DNA of 47,987 nucleotides from an uncultured Muribaculaceae bacterium (GTDB lineage: Bacteria; Bacteroidota; Bacteroidia; Bacteroidales; Muribaculaceae), in contig CAJTZQ010000024.1 in assembly GCA_910583795.1 (NCBI GenBank), forward strand, positions 1-47,987, read 5' to 3'. A program made the position numbers and the translations under genes. Positions within the stretch are counted from its first letter, which is position 1, and each line of letters starts with the position of its first letter. Below, in pieces: positions 32,259-42,119 of this stretch. The notes under the pieces are model-generated. The model worked only from the letters and a program-made list of their open reading frames with translations, did no database searches and was not told the DNA's origin.

Positions 32259-35228
32259 ATGTTTATAAAGAAATGTATTTTCGCCCTTTTTGGATTGGGA
32301 GTGCTCCTGGCTTCATCGTGTAAAGATGAACCTTACATTCCTTCGTTCAATCCTGAAGAGAATGACCGGTATTTAGGAAGACAAAATGTAATCACACTTT
32401 GGGGAGAAACTGAAGATTTCGGCAAACCGGATTTTGTCTGTATTCTCCGCGCTGAAGACGGAAGTCTGATATCCCGTAAAGGTGCACATCTTCGTATGGG
32501 TGGGAAATCCACACTCACATTTGAGACAGGTCTGAAACCTGGAGTATATCGGCTTTTGTGTCTACGAACTCCTGAAGTGCCCATCAACGGAGACACTGTC
32601 TGGAATGAATTCGGGCTCGGCTGCAGGGTAGAGATATCTGAAACCGACACGGCAAGAGTTCTCGACTACTATAGCAAAGTCATGAAAATGTCAGGACATG
32701 GCACAGAAGACGATCCGTTTATCGTTTCAAGTCCCGATCATCTCAAACGACTACGCAGCATAACCAACGATCAGATTAAGAATAATCTGCTATTGCCAAA
32801 GACGTACTTCCGACAGATGGCAGACATCGACATGGACAAGGCGTCGTGGGACAGCGATCATGAATTCGGCTGGCTTGCAATTGGAAACATGCCCAACAAT
32901 CCATTTAGAGGTATCTATGATGGCAATGGTTACAGAATATCCAATCTTTGGGCAAAACGTGGCAATTCTGCCGGTATCGGTCTTTTTGGCTATTCGGAAA
33001 AAGCTGTATTCAAAAATATCACCATGTCTAATCCAAACATGGAAGGAAATTTTGCTGTCGGCGCGATTGTCGGAGGTGCTGTCTCAGCCGGCAATAAGCG
33101 CGATAAGACAGCGCTCTTCGGATGCTCCACAAGCGGTGGATATATTTCCGCCGGAAAAGGAAGTGTGGGAGTTGGTGGACTTGTAGGCAACGTCGACACC
33201 TATGGAATGATTCTTCTCGACAGCTGCTCTAATCTTGGCACGTCTGTATCCGGGGCATACGGAGTGGGTGGACTTCTTGGCACAGGTTCTCTTTATTCTC
33301 AATCATATTTGCAAAAATGTGAAAACATTGCATCGGTGACTTCCGACTTCACCGGTGCGGGTGGGATGGTAGGGTCGGTAGATTCTCTTTTTGTTATAAG
33401 CTGTACCAACTCAGGATTGATAAAAGGATCTAAAGCTTACAATCCTAATGACAACGACAACGGAGGTTATGGCACTGGAGGAATAGCCGGTGGCACCGGG
33501 GTTTCATATATTTATTCGTCCACCAACAATGGTGAAGTGAAAGGACATACAGGAGTTGGCGGTATAATAGGAAGCACCCGTGTCGGTTCAGAGGAACTGA
33601 TGTTTAACAACACCCTTGTTAAATCATGTCGCAACAATGGAAATATTGAGGGAGAACAGTCAGTTGGAGGTGTTTGCGGAGAGGCTCAGTTCGGTTGTTA
33701 TGCCGTATACAACACGGGTGAGGTAAAAGCGTTGGGATCCGGTGCCTCAGTCGGTGGAATTGTCGGCAATTCATCAATAGCTGTAGCCCACAATGCATTA
33801 AATACAGGAAGAATATCCGGTACTGATCTGAGTGGCGCGGGAGGGATCGTCGGCACATCTACATGGGGAGCTGTATTTGCATGTCAGAATTTAGGAGATA
33901 TAGATGTATCCGCACGTTACACCGGTGGCATACTTGGGCTCGGTGGAAATTATACTATGATGAATTATTGTTTCAACTCGGGATATATTCAGAACGGAGG
34001 TAACGGTCCGACAGGAGGATTAATCGGAGAGATCGGCGATCCGAGGAATTGGTCGTTCAACGACATTGCAAGTTGTGTTCTCGGGGGCACGGAGTGTGTG
34101 CTTGGAATGTTGGGTCCGGTAATTGCCGTGGCGGGCGAAGCATTAGAAGGGGGAGCTTCAATAGCTGAAAAGGCTCTTGGTAAATTGGTTCATGTGCTCC
34201 ACATCACGGAGACAGCTCTTGACTGGACCACTATGATAGCTGATGGTGTGTACTTTGCAGAAGGAATTACAGAGATGGTGACCGAGGAAGAAGCTGAACT
34301 AATAGAGACATCACTTAAAGAGAACATGGCGGAAACGGATGCATCAGTCAAGGCGGAAATGAAAAGTCTACGTGAGAATGCAGCTGCGGCACAATGGTTT
34401 GTCTCACCTGAATTTGACACAGCAACGATGACCCAATATATGTTGAATATCAATAATCTTCTCTCTTTTTATGAAGCATCCGACGAAAACAATGCCATTA
34501 TAAATTTTAATATCAATAACAATCGTGAAGAACGCTATGAAAAATTGGAGCAAGATAAGAAGATTCAGGAAATTGTACAAAAAGTGATAGCCGGCACATG
34601 TATATGCGTGGCTGCAACCACAGCTGTGGCTTCAATATTCGTGACAGGAGGGACAAGTACAGCTATTGCACTCACAGCAGTGGGGGCGATAGCGACGGTG
34701 ATAGGGGGAGTGAATGCCATTGTGGAGGGTGCTACCGATTTCCAAAACAATGCGGCAATTGTTTCCCAATGCGTCAATATGGGTAAAGTTAAAGCTGACG
34801 GAGCAGACAAGGTTGGTGGTGTGGCAGGACATCTGCAACAGTACGTTGTTTTAAAAGATTGTCTCAATCTTGGTTCATATGAAGGTTCAGCCAACAAGAA
34901 CGGGGGTATCGTAGGGCGTGGAGATTCAAGGTCCGAAACCCTTCGTTGCCTGAATATAGGGAAAGGATGGGGTGATCCCCTTGTCAATAGCTCAGGAGAT
35001 TTTGTAGATCACTCAGGCTTATATTTCTATTCTCCTCTCTATCCCGGTTATTCCGACACGAATATGCCTGCAGGAATGAAAGGACTTGGACTTTCCGAAC
35101 TCAAAAATAAAAACAGCTATAACGGATGGGACATTAATGGTGCAAACTCTAAATGGGAGCTGACCAATACTGATGGATATTTCCCTGTGCCGTTCAATTC
35201 CGAGATGCAAGAAGAAGTTGAAGAATAA
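32259..35228 (+). CDS. Large GLUG-repeat surface lipoprotein with inserted hydrophobic domain
   Basis: 989 residues. The lipobox gives lipidated Cys21 followed by KDE, a good surface-export signal for Bacteroidetes. Residues about 22-145 form a non-repeat N-terminal domain. GTEDDPFIV near 147 opens a parallel beta-helix-like region with many GLUG units (GIGLFGY, VGGLVGNVD, GAGGIVGT, VGGIVGN). At about 610-825 this is interrupted by a non-GLUG insertion. It has a hydrophobic helix (about 613-632), an amphipathic charged helical stretch (about 675-770) and a Gly/Ala/Thr-rich hydrophobic hairpin (about 775-823). GLUG repeats then resume and end in a NGWDI...GYFPVPF module. Function unknown; adhesion or a secreted effector are possibilities. 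Confidence 0.85.
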   Translation: MFIKKCIFALFGLGVLLASSCKDEPYIPSFNPEENDRYLGRQNVITLWGETEDFGKPDFVCILRAEDGSLISRKGAHLRMGGKSTLTFETGLKPGVYRLLCLRTPEVPINGDTVWNEFGLGCRVEISETDTARVLDYYSKVMKMSGHGTEDDPFIVSSPDHLKRLRSITNDQIKNNLLLPKTYFRQMADIDMDKASWDSDHEFGWLAIGNMPNNPFRGIYDGNGYRISNLWAKRGNSAGIGLFGYSEKAVFKNITMSNPNMEGNFAVGAIVGGAVSAGNKRDKTALFGCSTSGGYISAGKGSVGVGGLVGNVDTYGMILLDSCSNLGTSVSGAYGVGGLLGTGSLYSQSYLQKCENIASVTSDFTGAGGMVGSVDSLFVISCTNSGLIKGSKAYNPNDNDNGGYGTGGIAGGTGVSYIYSSTNNGEVKGHTGVGGIIGSTRVGSEELMFNNTLVKSCRNNGNIEGEQSVGGVCGEAQFGCYAVYNTGEVKALGSGASVGGIVGNSSIAVAHNALNTGRISGTDLSGAGGIVGTSTWGAVFACQNLGDIDVSARYTGGILGLGGNYTMMNYCFNSGYIQNGGNGPTGGLIGEIGDPRNWSFNDIASCVLGGTECVLGMLGPVIAVAGEALEGGASIAEKALGKLVHVLHITETALDWTTMIADGVYFAEGITEMVTEEEAELIETSLKENMAETDASVKAEMKSLRENAAAAQWFVSPEFDTATMTQYMLNINNLLSFYEASDENNAIINFNINNNREERYEKLEQDKKIQEIVQKVIAGTCICVAATTAVASIFVTGGTSTAIALTAVGAIATVIGGVNAIVEGATDFQNNAAIVSQCVNMGKVKADGADKVGGVAGHLQQYVVLKDCLNLGSYEGSANKNGGIVGRGDSRSETLRCLNIGKGWGDPLVNSSGDFVDHSGLYFYSPLYPGYSDTNMPAGMKGLGLSELKNKNSYNGWDINGANSKWELTNTDGYFPVPFNSEMQEEVEE
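34089..34732 (+). other. Embedded non-GLUG domain with hydrophobic hairpin
   Basis: Coding for about residues 610-825 of the preceding protein. Two hydrophobic Gly/Ala-rich stretches (near CVLGMLGPVIAVAGEALEGG and ATTAVASIFVTGGTSTAIAL) flank a Glu/Lys-rich helical region. Amphipathic helices plus a hydrophobic hairpin are a common plan in membrane-inserting toxin domains. Here it sits inside a beta-helix lipoprotein, where membrane helices are not expected. Confidence 0.6.
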
Positions 35229-35237
35229 AAAATAAAG

Positions 35238-38192
35238 ATGATGAAAACTATAATAACAAACGCTTCTGGACTTATTTGGGGCATTTTCGCATTAATCAGC
35301 TTCATAATGACAGGATGCAGTGACGAGAATCTAAATCTGCGAAACGAATTGGGATCAACTTTGAAAGAGGAGGGCAATTTCAAAGTGAGCTCTTTCATAA
35401 TCAACGAGAAATACTGGAATATTCCTGACACGTCGACAAATCTGAACATTCGGTTGACATCACACACCGATAGTTCTGTCAGGGAATACTCGGCTATGAT
35501 AAGTAAAGATGAAGATAAGTTTTCCTGTCGTTTGCAAATCCCCAAAGATGAACGGATCCCCGACAGCGATTATGACTTATCAGGCACACTTGCAGACGGT
35601 AAACCATTGGGGAGCCTTTTGAAAGTTACTTTCCGTGATGAGATGTTGCATATCCTTATAGGATCGGAGATGGAATACACTCTCTACGGAAATGGAACTG
35701 AAGATAAACCTTATCAAATAGGATCAAAAGATGATTTTGATCAATTTGAATATGATCTTAGCCGTGATTCTATAAATCATGGAGCAGGTATTTATTTCAA
35801 ACAGACTGCGGATTTCGAAGCACCTCCACGCAGCGATGCCTATCAGGGACGTTATTATGCCGGATATTTGTTCGCGGGTGTCTACGACGGAGGTCACCAT
35901 AGCATCAGTCTTCCGTATATCGGCTCAATGGAAGGCGATGATGTCTCTATAGGTTTATTCAAAGCATTGTGTAACGGTGCTTTGATCAAAAATTTGACTG
36001 TCAAGCCACGTATGACAGGGATTAAGTCTAACGGTGGCGCTTTGGCAGGAACTTCTCAAGGGAATGTGAAAATTAGTGATGTGACTATTGACGGGAGCAT
36101 AACAAATTGCGGGTCATCCATTGGCGGGTTTATAGGATCTGCTACGGGAAAACTTATTATTGAAAATTGTCATCTTTATGCCGAAATAAATGGTGAAGAT
36201 AATATTGGGGGAGTAGTAGGAAGCGTGTCGGAAGGTGAACTTCAGATTGATGGCTTGTCAAATCTTCGCGAAGATTATAATACGGCTCTCTTCACTGTAA
36301 ATTCCACTAAGTCAAATGCCGGAGGTATTGCCGGATCCATTATAAATGGAGGATGCCAATTCCGAGACATTACTCTCCAACATTCCATCTCTGAGCAAGA
36401 TGTAAATCTTAAGGTGATTTATTCCGGCGATAGTAATTGTGGCGGATTGATCGGGGAAGCGAAACTAAATAAGTCCGGCTATATCAGGGGAGTCAAGGTT
36501 CTTGCGCCAGTGCGTTCTGAGAAAGACAATGTAGGAGGACTCATAGGATATGCTGATCTATCTGCAGATCTAAGCGTTCAGAACACGACAGTAGGTTCTT
36601 TAGTAAAGGGGAATAACAACATAGGTGGTTTCTTCGGCTCAATGAAAAGTAATAAGCATCTGATTCTTGAAGGTCATGACAACACCAATAGGATAGGACA
36701 GGTAGATAATGGATATATTGCTGTGGAAGGCGAATGCTATATTGGAGGAATGTTCGGTTATCTTGAAAATGACATTCAGGCAAAAGCTGTCAGCGTGATC
36801 AATGTGAATGTGACGGCTCATTCTAATTTCGGAGGAGGCATCATCGGTAAAAATCATAACAATACATTGGAATGCAAATATTTTACTTTAGATCCTGACA
36901 TGCATGTTCAAGGACCTGATGCTATCGGAGGACTCGTAGGCTACGCAGAATGGAGCACTATCAAGGGACGAATCGAAGGAGATTTAAAACTTTCGCCACT
37001 TCCTGCCTCCAGCAGTTTTAAAAGTGATTTTGCAGGTACGGTATCATCAGGCAATGATAATCCCGGCAATGGCACGTCGATGGGTGGCATCGTGGGATAC
37101 GCGCAAGACACATATATCAGCCAAGCTACATGTACGGGGAAAGTATTCGGAAAAGAAAGAGTCGGAGGCATTGTGGGACATGTGAAAAACTCTTCGCGGG
37201 GTGAAGTGAAAAACTGTGTGGCAAACATGTCGGCTGTTAAAAATTCTCAAGGTAATTACACAGGAGGAATTATCGGACGATTGGCAATCAATACCGGTGG
37301 CTACAATCACCTTCTCAACTATGGGAAAATCGAAGGGTCTAACTATACCGGTGGTATAGTCGGACATGTATCCCATATCGGTGGAAATTCCGATATCACT
37401 ATAGAATATGCTGTGAATTTGGGAGAAGTTACCGGAAGTAACGTTGTTGGCGGCTGTGTAGGTCTGCTTGTAGATGATAGTAAAAATAATCACAGAATAC
37501 TGAATTCGGCGAATTATGGAAAAATTTCAAATTCCTCACAAGGAAATATCGGAGGTATTATAGGCCAGGGGGATGCCCCGCGCATGATTGTGATGTATTG
37601 TGCCAACCATGGAGAAGTGGCAGGTGGATCCGGTGACTCTAAAGTAGGGGGTATTGCCGGAAGATTGGGAAAGGATCCTTCCGGAGCCGGATTCACTAAA
37701 GGTGAGAATATGGAGATGGCTTACTGTTGCAATCGTGGTAAAGTATCCTCAGGTAACGGCAATTCGCATGTCGGTGGTCTTCTCGGATATCAGGAAGAAG
37801 GCAATGACTATGATGACACGCATTGGATGACACACGACTGCTATAATACAGGAGAAGTGACTTCTGATCAAAAAAGTGACAATGGTGGTATTGTTGGATG
37901 TGTTGACCACTATGCGGAAGTTGTCCGCTGCATAAACATCGGGAAAGTGTCGTATGGAAATGCTGTGGTAGGCACGCATCATGGTTCTATTTGGCATCAT
38001 CATGACCTGTATTATCTTGAAGGTTCAGGCAAAGGATGGTGTGCATCTTCGTTTTCTGATAGCAAAAAGAAAGATAAAGGCACATTCAGTGGGTTCAATT
38101 TTGACACCGATTGGGCTATTGATGACAAAGGCAATATGAATAATGGATATCCCTATCTGAAAAATTGTCCTTTCCAATCTGTATATAAATAA
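35238..38192 (+). CDS. Second large GLUG-repeat surface lipoprotein
   Basis: 984 residues, starting 9 bases after the previous gene. The lipobox ends at Cys27, followed by SDE. It shares the plan of its neighbour: a non-repeat N-terminal domain to about 150, a NGTEDKPYQIGS boundary, a YFKQTADFEAP...FAGVYDGGHHSISL unit, then GLUG units to the C-terminus (IGGVVGSVS, VGGLIGYAD, IGGMFGYLE, MGGIVGYAQ, VGGIVGHVK and others). The hydrophobic insertion of the first protein is absent. It ends in a NMNNGYPYLKNC module. The two are paralogous in architecture but divergent in sequence. A surface-exposed beta-helix for binding glycan, mucin or a partner cell is plausible but unproven. Confidence 0.85.
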   Translation: MMKTIITNASGLIWGIFALISFIMTGCSDENLNLRNELGSTLKEEGNFKVSSFIINEKYWNIPDTSTNLNIRLTSHTDSSVREYSAMISKDEDKFSCRLQIPKDERIPDSDYDLSGTLADGKPLGSLLKVTFRDEMLHILIGSEMEYTLYGNGTEDKPYQIGSKDDFDQFEYDLSRDSINHGAGIYFKQTADFEAPPRSDAYQGRYYAGYLFAGVYDGGHHSISLPYIGSMEGDDVSIGLFKALCNGALIKNLTVKPRMTGIKSNGGALAGTSQGNVKISDVTIDGSITNCGSSIGGFIGSATGKLIIENCHLYAEINGEDNIGGVVGSVSEGELQIDGLSNLREDYNTALFTVNSTKSNAGGIAGSIINGGCQFRDITLQHSISEQDVNLKVIYSGDSNCGGLIGEAKLNKSGYIRGVKVLAPVRSEKDNVGGLIGYADLSADLSVQNTTVGSLVKGNNNIGGFFGSMKSNKHLILEGHDNTNRIGQVDNGYIAVEGECYIGGMFGYLENDIQAKAVSVINVNVTAHSNFGGGIIGKNHNNTLECKYFTLDPDMHVQGPDAIGGLVGYAEWSTIKGRIEGDLKLSPLPASSSFKSDFAGTVSSGNDNPGNGTSMGGIVGYAQDTYISQATCTGKVFGKERVGGIVGHVKNSSRGEVKNCVANMSAVKNSQGNYTGGIIGRLAINTGGYNHLLNYGKIEGSNYTGGIVGHVSHIGGNSDITIEYAVNLGEVTGSNVVGGCVGLLVDDSKNNHRILNSANYGKISNSSQGNIGGIIGQGDAPRMIVMYCANHGEVAGGSGDSKVGGIAGRLGKDPSGAGFTKGENMEMAYCCNRGKVSSGNGNSHVGGLLGYQEEGNDYDDTHWMTHDCYNTGEVTSDQKSDNGGIVGCVDHYAEVVRCINIGKVSYGNAVVGTHHGSIWHHHDLYYLEGSGKGWCASSFSDSKKKDKGTFSGFNFDTDWAIDDKGNMNNGYPYLKNCPFQSVYK

Positions 38193-38226
38193 CTTTTATC
38201 CATGGTCATGATGACGACCGTTAAAT

Positions 38227-38270
38227 AAAGTGCACCCCAAAAGTAAGACAAAACTTTTGGGGTGCGCTTT
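38227..38270. terminator. Long hairpin between convergent genes, IS-end-like
   Basis: AAAGTGCACCCCAAAAGT (38227-38244) pairs with ACTTTTGGGGTGCGCTTT (38253-38270), 17 of 18 positions, with an 8-base loop. It terminates the GLUG operon and the ThuA gene. The sequence TGCACCCCAAAAGT resembles the ends of IS3-type elements, so it may derive from one. Confidence 0.75.
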
Positions 38271-38313
38271 ATCACTCAAATTCTCAATTTATTTTCAGAG
38301 ATTTTTCTCCGGA

Positions 38314-39114
38314 TTATTTCTTGAAAGGATCGCCTTGGGGATCTTGTGAAACCACCCACCGGAATGCGTTTGTGAAAAGAAGATTTTGGGTTGCATCGAT
38401 AAATCCCTCAGACCCATGACCCATATTGAGATATACCATGCGGTAGCGAGTGTTGGTCCATACAATCGGGAAATCTCCGAAATTTACCACATCTTTTATT
38501 CCAAAGGGATAGTTGGCAGGGGTGATTGAAAGTAGCACTCTTACATCTTTATCTTCCCGGGGAGAAGGGTTCCATTGATAAAATTCACTTGCCGGTGCCA
38601 CAAATATTTCGGGAAGTGTTTTGGTGACTGAATGAGTGGTTATGTCGCATTGCACCTGTGCCGGTTGCGGAGGCCAGTTGTTGCAAAGGAATGGACCACA
38701 ACCAAGAAATTCGTTAAACCAAGCCCAATTTGTTTGTTCGTTGTTGAATGCAGATGCGTGGAAGCCAAGCCAACCTCCGCCGTTTTCCATATATTTTTGG
38801 AAATCATCTCTACGATTCTGTGAAGGTAATGCATTTAGCATGATTAGGATGGAATATTCCTTAAGCCTTTCGTAAGGATAGTCGTCAAGGCTCTCTGTGA
38901 CATCATAAAGAAAGCCTTCTCCATAAGAAAGTTTATGGAAAAACTCGATGGCATTCTTATCAAACTTGACATGATCTGGTTCTGCCGATGGATCGTAGCA
39001 TATCAGCGCCTTGAATCTCGGCTCTTTGGCATAATTCGCCGGATAGCCGTCTTGCGAGAAGACAAATATTGGAAAAAGGATAACTAACAGGAATACGATT
39101 GTAATTTTTTTCAT
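38314..39114 (-). CDS. ThuA-like exported protein
   Basis: 266 residues with a signal peptide (MKKITIVFLLVILFPIFVFS). The fold is that of the ThuA/type 1 glutamine-amidotransferase-like family: FKALICYDPSAE, EYSILIMLNALPS, YMENGGGWLGFHASAF, and the C-terminal YRMVYLNMGHGSEGF. No Cys-His-Glu amidotransferase triad could be picked out. ThuA proteins are linked to sugar (trehalose, sucrose) metabolism or heme-like c-type fusions in other bacteria. The role of this secreted one is unknown. Confidence 0.82.
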   Translation of the reverse strand: MKKITIVFLLVILFPIFVFSQDGYPANYAKEPRFKALICYDPSAEPDHVKFDKNAIEFFHKLSYGEGFLYDVTESLDDYPYERLKEYSILIMLNALPSQNRRDDFQKYMENGGGWLGFHASAFNNEQTNWAWFNEFLGCGPFLCNNWPPQPAQVQCDITTHSVTKTLPEIFVAPASEFYQWNPSPREDKDVRVLLSITPANYPFGIKDVVNFGDFPIVWTNTRYRMVYLNMGHGSEGFIDATQNLLFTNAFRWVVSQDPQGDPFKK

Positions 39115-39206
39115 GATTTATTGATTTATTAAGTTAGTAGAATTTTCAGATGCAAAATTACAAAATAAATTAAGCCCCTCGAAGGGAAGACTAATTAAAT
39201 TGTATT

Positions 39207-39860
39207 TCAATTGTATTTATCGTCATGGATGATGGAGAGGTAGTCATCGTAGGGGATGAATCTCCCTCCCATGCTTTTGAGGTGTGGGGTTTCGAATTGG
39301 CAATCGATCAGTCTGCCTCCGTTTTTGGATAATACTTGGGCAAGATGTATCAATGCGAGTTTACTCGCATTGGGAACCAAAGAAAACATACTTTCTCCGA
39401 AAAAGGAATTCCCGATGCAAACTCCATATAAACCGCCAACAAGTTTTTCACCGTCCCAAACCTCCACGCTTGCAGCAAAACCTTGTTCATACAGAGCGGT
39501 ATACGCCTTGACAATCTCTTCGCCTAACCATGCACCTTCCTGATCTTCACGGAGTTTGCCACAATTTGTAATCACCCCTTCAAAATCTTCATTTATGCTC
39601 AGCCGATAACGCTGCCTATTGATAAGCGAACGCATCGAATGAGATATATGAATCTCTTCCGGGAAAATGACAAACCGTTGCATTGGACAATACCAATAAG
39701 GCTCATCACTGTCACGGAATGAATACCATGGGAATATTCCATAACTATAAGCAAGCAGGAGACGGTCAATGCTTAAGTCACCACCGATTGCAAATAAGCC
39801 GTCCGGTTCACCGAGGCGGGGATCCGGGAAAGCAATTTCATCATCAAGGGCAAAGATCAT
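39207..39860 (-). CDS. aat: Leucyl/phenylalanyl-tRNA-protein transferase
   Basis: Adds Leu or Phe from charged tRNA to the N-terminal Lys or Arg of proteins, marking them for ClpAP. 217 residues, normal. Seen: GLFAIGGDLSIDRLLLAYSYG, GIFPWYSFRDSDEPYWYCP and the catalytic region EVWDGEKLVGGLYGVCIGNSFFGESMFS. The start codon overlaps the clpA stop by four bases, so the two are translationally coupled. With clpS and clpA upstream it makes a complete N-degron pathway in one operon. Confidence 0.96.
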   Translation of the reverse strand: MIFALDDEIAFPDPRLGEPDGLFAIGGDLSIDRLLLAYSYGIFPWYSFRDSDEPYWYCPMQRFVIFPEEIHISHSMRSLINRQRYRLSINEDFEGVITNCGKLREDQEGAWLGEEIVKAYTALYEQGFAASVEVWDGEKLVGGLYGVCIGNSFFGESMFSLVPNASKLALIHLAQVLSKNGGRLIDCQFETPHLKSMGGRFIPYDDYLSIIHDDKYN

Positions 39861-42097
39861 AGCATAACTAAATTTCCACCTTTTAAATCAATTATAGCCT
39901 CGCCACCTTTTTTCAAAGATCCGAAAAGAATTTCACGCATAAGAAGCGGTTTTAATCCGGAGGCTATCACACGGTCAAGTTCACGGGCACCATATTCATT
40001 GGTAAATCCCTCTTTCAAAATATAATCTTTTGCAGATTCAGAAAGGACAAGAGACACCTTCTTTACCGCCAATTGATTGCGAAGTTTATTCAATTTCTTT
40101 TCAAGAATCAGGGATGCCATCTCCCGGCTCATGTCGTTAAACACTACTGTGCCGGAGAGCCTGTTTATAAATTCCGGTTTAAATGTTTTCTTCACCTGAC
40201 GCATCATAGCCTCTCCTGAAGTCGTGATGTTTCCGAAACCTACCTTTGCATGAGAAGCAAACTGGGCTCCTGCGTTAGAGGTCATAATCAATATAACATT
40301 CCTGAAATCAGCATGATTACCCTTATTGTCGGTAAGACGGGCGTAGTCCATCACTTGCAACAGGATGTTGTATATGTCGGGATGAGCCTTTTCTATTTCG
40401 TCAAGCAGGAGAACACAATTAGGTGTTTTCCGGATAGCGTCTGTGAGTTGACCCCCATCTTCATATCCCACATAGCCGGCTGGGGAACCTATTAGCTTTG
40501 CCACGGCATGCTTCTCAGTAAACTCACTCATGTCAAACCTTATCAGTTCAATACCAAGCTCATTGGCAAGCACCTTCGCCACTTCTGTTTTTCCGACACC
40601 GGTCGGTCCCACAAATAACAGAGAGGCAAGGGGCTTGGATTCTTCCGTAAGTCCCGCTTTTGCCATCTGGACAGCCTCGGTTACCTGGCGGACAGCCTCA
40701 TTCTGTCCGAAAATCTGAGAACTGATCCGGGATTGAAGAGTTTCAAGACGTTGTGTATCGTCTTCCTTAATCGACAAGGAATCTACTTTGCAAATCTTAG
40801 AGAGCACTTCGGCAATTAGATTCACATCCACGGTCTGACGGCGTTGATGCAACCGGTGCATCCTGCGATATGCACCGGCTTCATCGATGAGATCTATCGC
40901 CTTGTCAGGAAGGAATCTATCCGATATATGTCGGGCGCTTGCCTTGACGGCAAATTCTATAGCCTTATCCGCATAATAGACTCCATGAAATTTTTCATAA
41001 TTCTTTTTAAGTTGTCTGATTATTTCAATGGTTTCTTCAATTGAAGGCTCAGCTATGTCGATCTGTCGGAACCGGCGGACAAGTCCCTTGCTTTTAGCAA
41101 AATGACGTTTGTATTCATCGTAGGTGGTAGAACCGATAAACCTTATCTTCCCGGCTTCGAGATATGGTTTGAGCATGTTAGAGGCATCCATCGCGCTCTC
41201 ACTTGTTGCACCCGCTCCTACAAGGCTATGGATCTCATCAATATAGACAATAGGATTGTTTTCTCGGCTAACACCATCCATAATCATCTTTAGGCGCTTT
41301 TCAAAGTCTCCGCGAAACTGTGTTCCCGCGAGCAATGTGCCGAGATCAAGCTGATAAATTCTGGAACCGATAAGCGAATCGGGCACCAGTTCCTTATTAA
41401 TCATATCTGCAAGACCATATACAAGTGCTGTTTTCCCAACTCCCGGCTCTCCTATATGAAGCACATTGTTTTTATCTTTTCGGCACAACACACGGATGGT
41501 GTGCTCCAATTCGTTTTTCCTTCCTATCAACGGATTACGGTTGTCGAGATTGTCATTGATGCAGACAACAAGAGATTTCCACTGTTCCCCATCGTTGTCA
41601 GGAAGTTCTCCGCCGAAAATTTCGTCTTCCAGAAAATTGGGTGAGTTGTCAATCATTTGGTATTTGTTTACAAGCTCACTCATAAATGTCCCTTCGTCGC
41701 CGGAGATTGCCGAAAACAGAAGATAGGAAGCGAGTGAATCCTGAAGTGAGAGAAGACCTTTCACGGCATGTGGCACTTCCATATATTCCTTGCCGGAATT
41801 GATTACGGCGTTTGCTGCAATTTCAAGCATCTGTCTCAGCTGGAGAGAGGTCTCGGAAGTGGGTTTGGATTCCTCGGGAAGTTTATCAAGTGAATCTATA
41901 TAATCGTAGAGAGCTTTTCTCAAATCTCTTACAGAGGCACCACACATCAGAAGAGACTGATAAAACGGATCCTGTTTTGTAAGGGCAATCAGGAAATGTT
42001 CCGGAGTAGTAAATTCGTTACGGTTTTCCTCAGCAATCTCAAACATGGTTTTGAATGCGAGGTTTATTTCTTGAGAATAATAAATTTGCTGTTCCAT
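39857..42097 (-). CDS. clpA: ATP-dependent Clp protease ATP-binding subunit ClpA
   Basis: 746-residue AAA+ unfoldase. The N-domain (1-150) binds ClpS. D1 has Walker A GEPGVGKTALVYGL and Walker B IVYIDEIH. D2 has GPTGVGKTEVAKVLA and LLLDEIEKAHPDI. The ClpP-contact tripeptide appears as VGF in HAKVGFGN, so it should pair with ClpP. Its start lies 23 bases after the clpS stop. It carries N-degron substrates delivered by ClpS into ClpP. Confidence 0.97.
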   Translation of the reverse strand: MEQQIYYSQEINLAFKTMFEIAEENRNEFTTPEHFLIALTKQDPFYQSLLMCGASVRDLRKALYDYIDSLDKLPEESKPTSETSLQLRQMLEIAANAVINSGKEYMEVPHAVKGLLSLQDSLASYLLFSAISGDEGTFMSELVNKYQMIDNSPNFLEDEIFGGELPDNDGEQWKSLVVCINDNLDNRNPLIGRKNELEHTIRVLCRKDKNNVLHIGEPGVGKTALVYGLADMINKELVPDSLIGSRIYQLDLGTLLAGTQFRGDFEKRLKMIMDGVSRENNPIVYIDEIHSLVGAGATSESAMDASNMLKPYLEAGKIRFIGSTTYDEYKRHFAKSKGLVRRFRQIDIAEPSIEETIEIIRQLKKNYEKFHGVYYADKAIEFAVKASARHISDRFLPDKAIDLIDEAGAYRRMHRLHQRRQTVDVNLIAEVLSKICKVDSLSIKEDDTQRLETLQSRISSQIFGQNEAVRQVTEAVQMAKAGLTEESKPLASLLFVGPTGVGKTEVAKVLANELGIELIRFDMSEFTEKHAVAKLIGSPAGYVGYEDGGQLTDAIRKTPNCVLLLDEIEKAHPDIYNILLQVMDYARLTDNKGNHADFRNVILIMTSNAGAQFASHAKVGFGNITTSGEAMMRQVKKTFKPEFINRLSGTVVFNDMSREMASLILEKKLNKLRNQLAVKKVSLVLSESAKDYILKEGFTNEYGARELDRVIASGLKPLLMREILFGSLKKGGEAIIDLKGGNLVML

Positions 42098-42119
42098 TTA
42101 AGAATTATGAGAGCGTTGA

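Noticed and set aside
32900..38150. Recurring short sequence units that might be taken for a CRISPR array or tandem DNA repeats
   Set aside because: They are GLUG protein repeats conserved at the amino-acid level only, within two continuous reading frames. The DNA units are degenerate and irregularly spaced.
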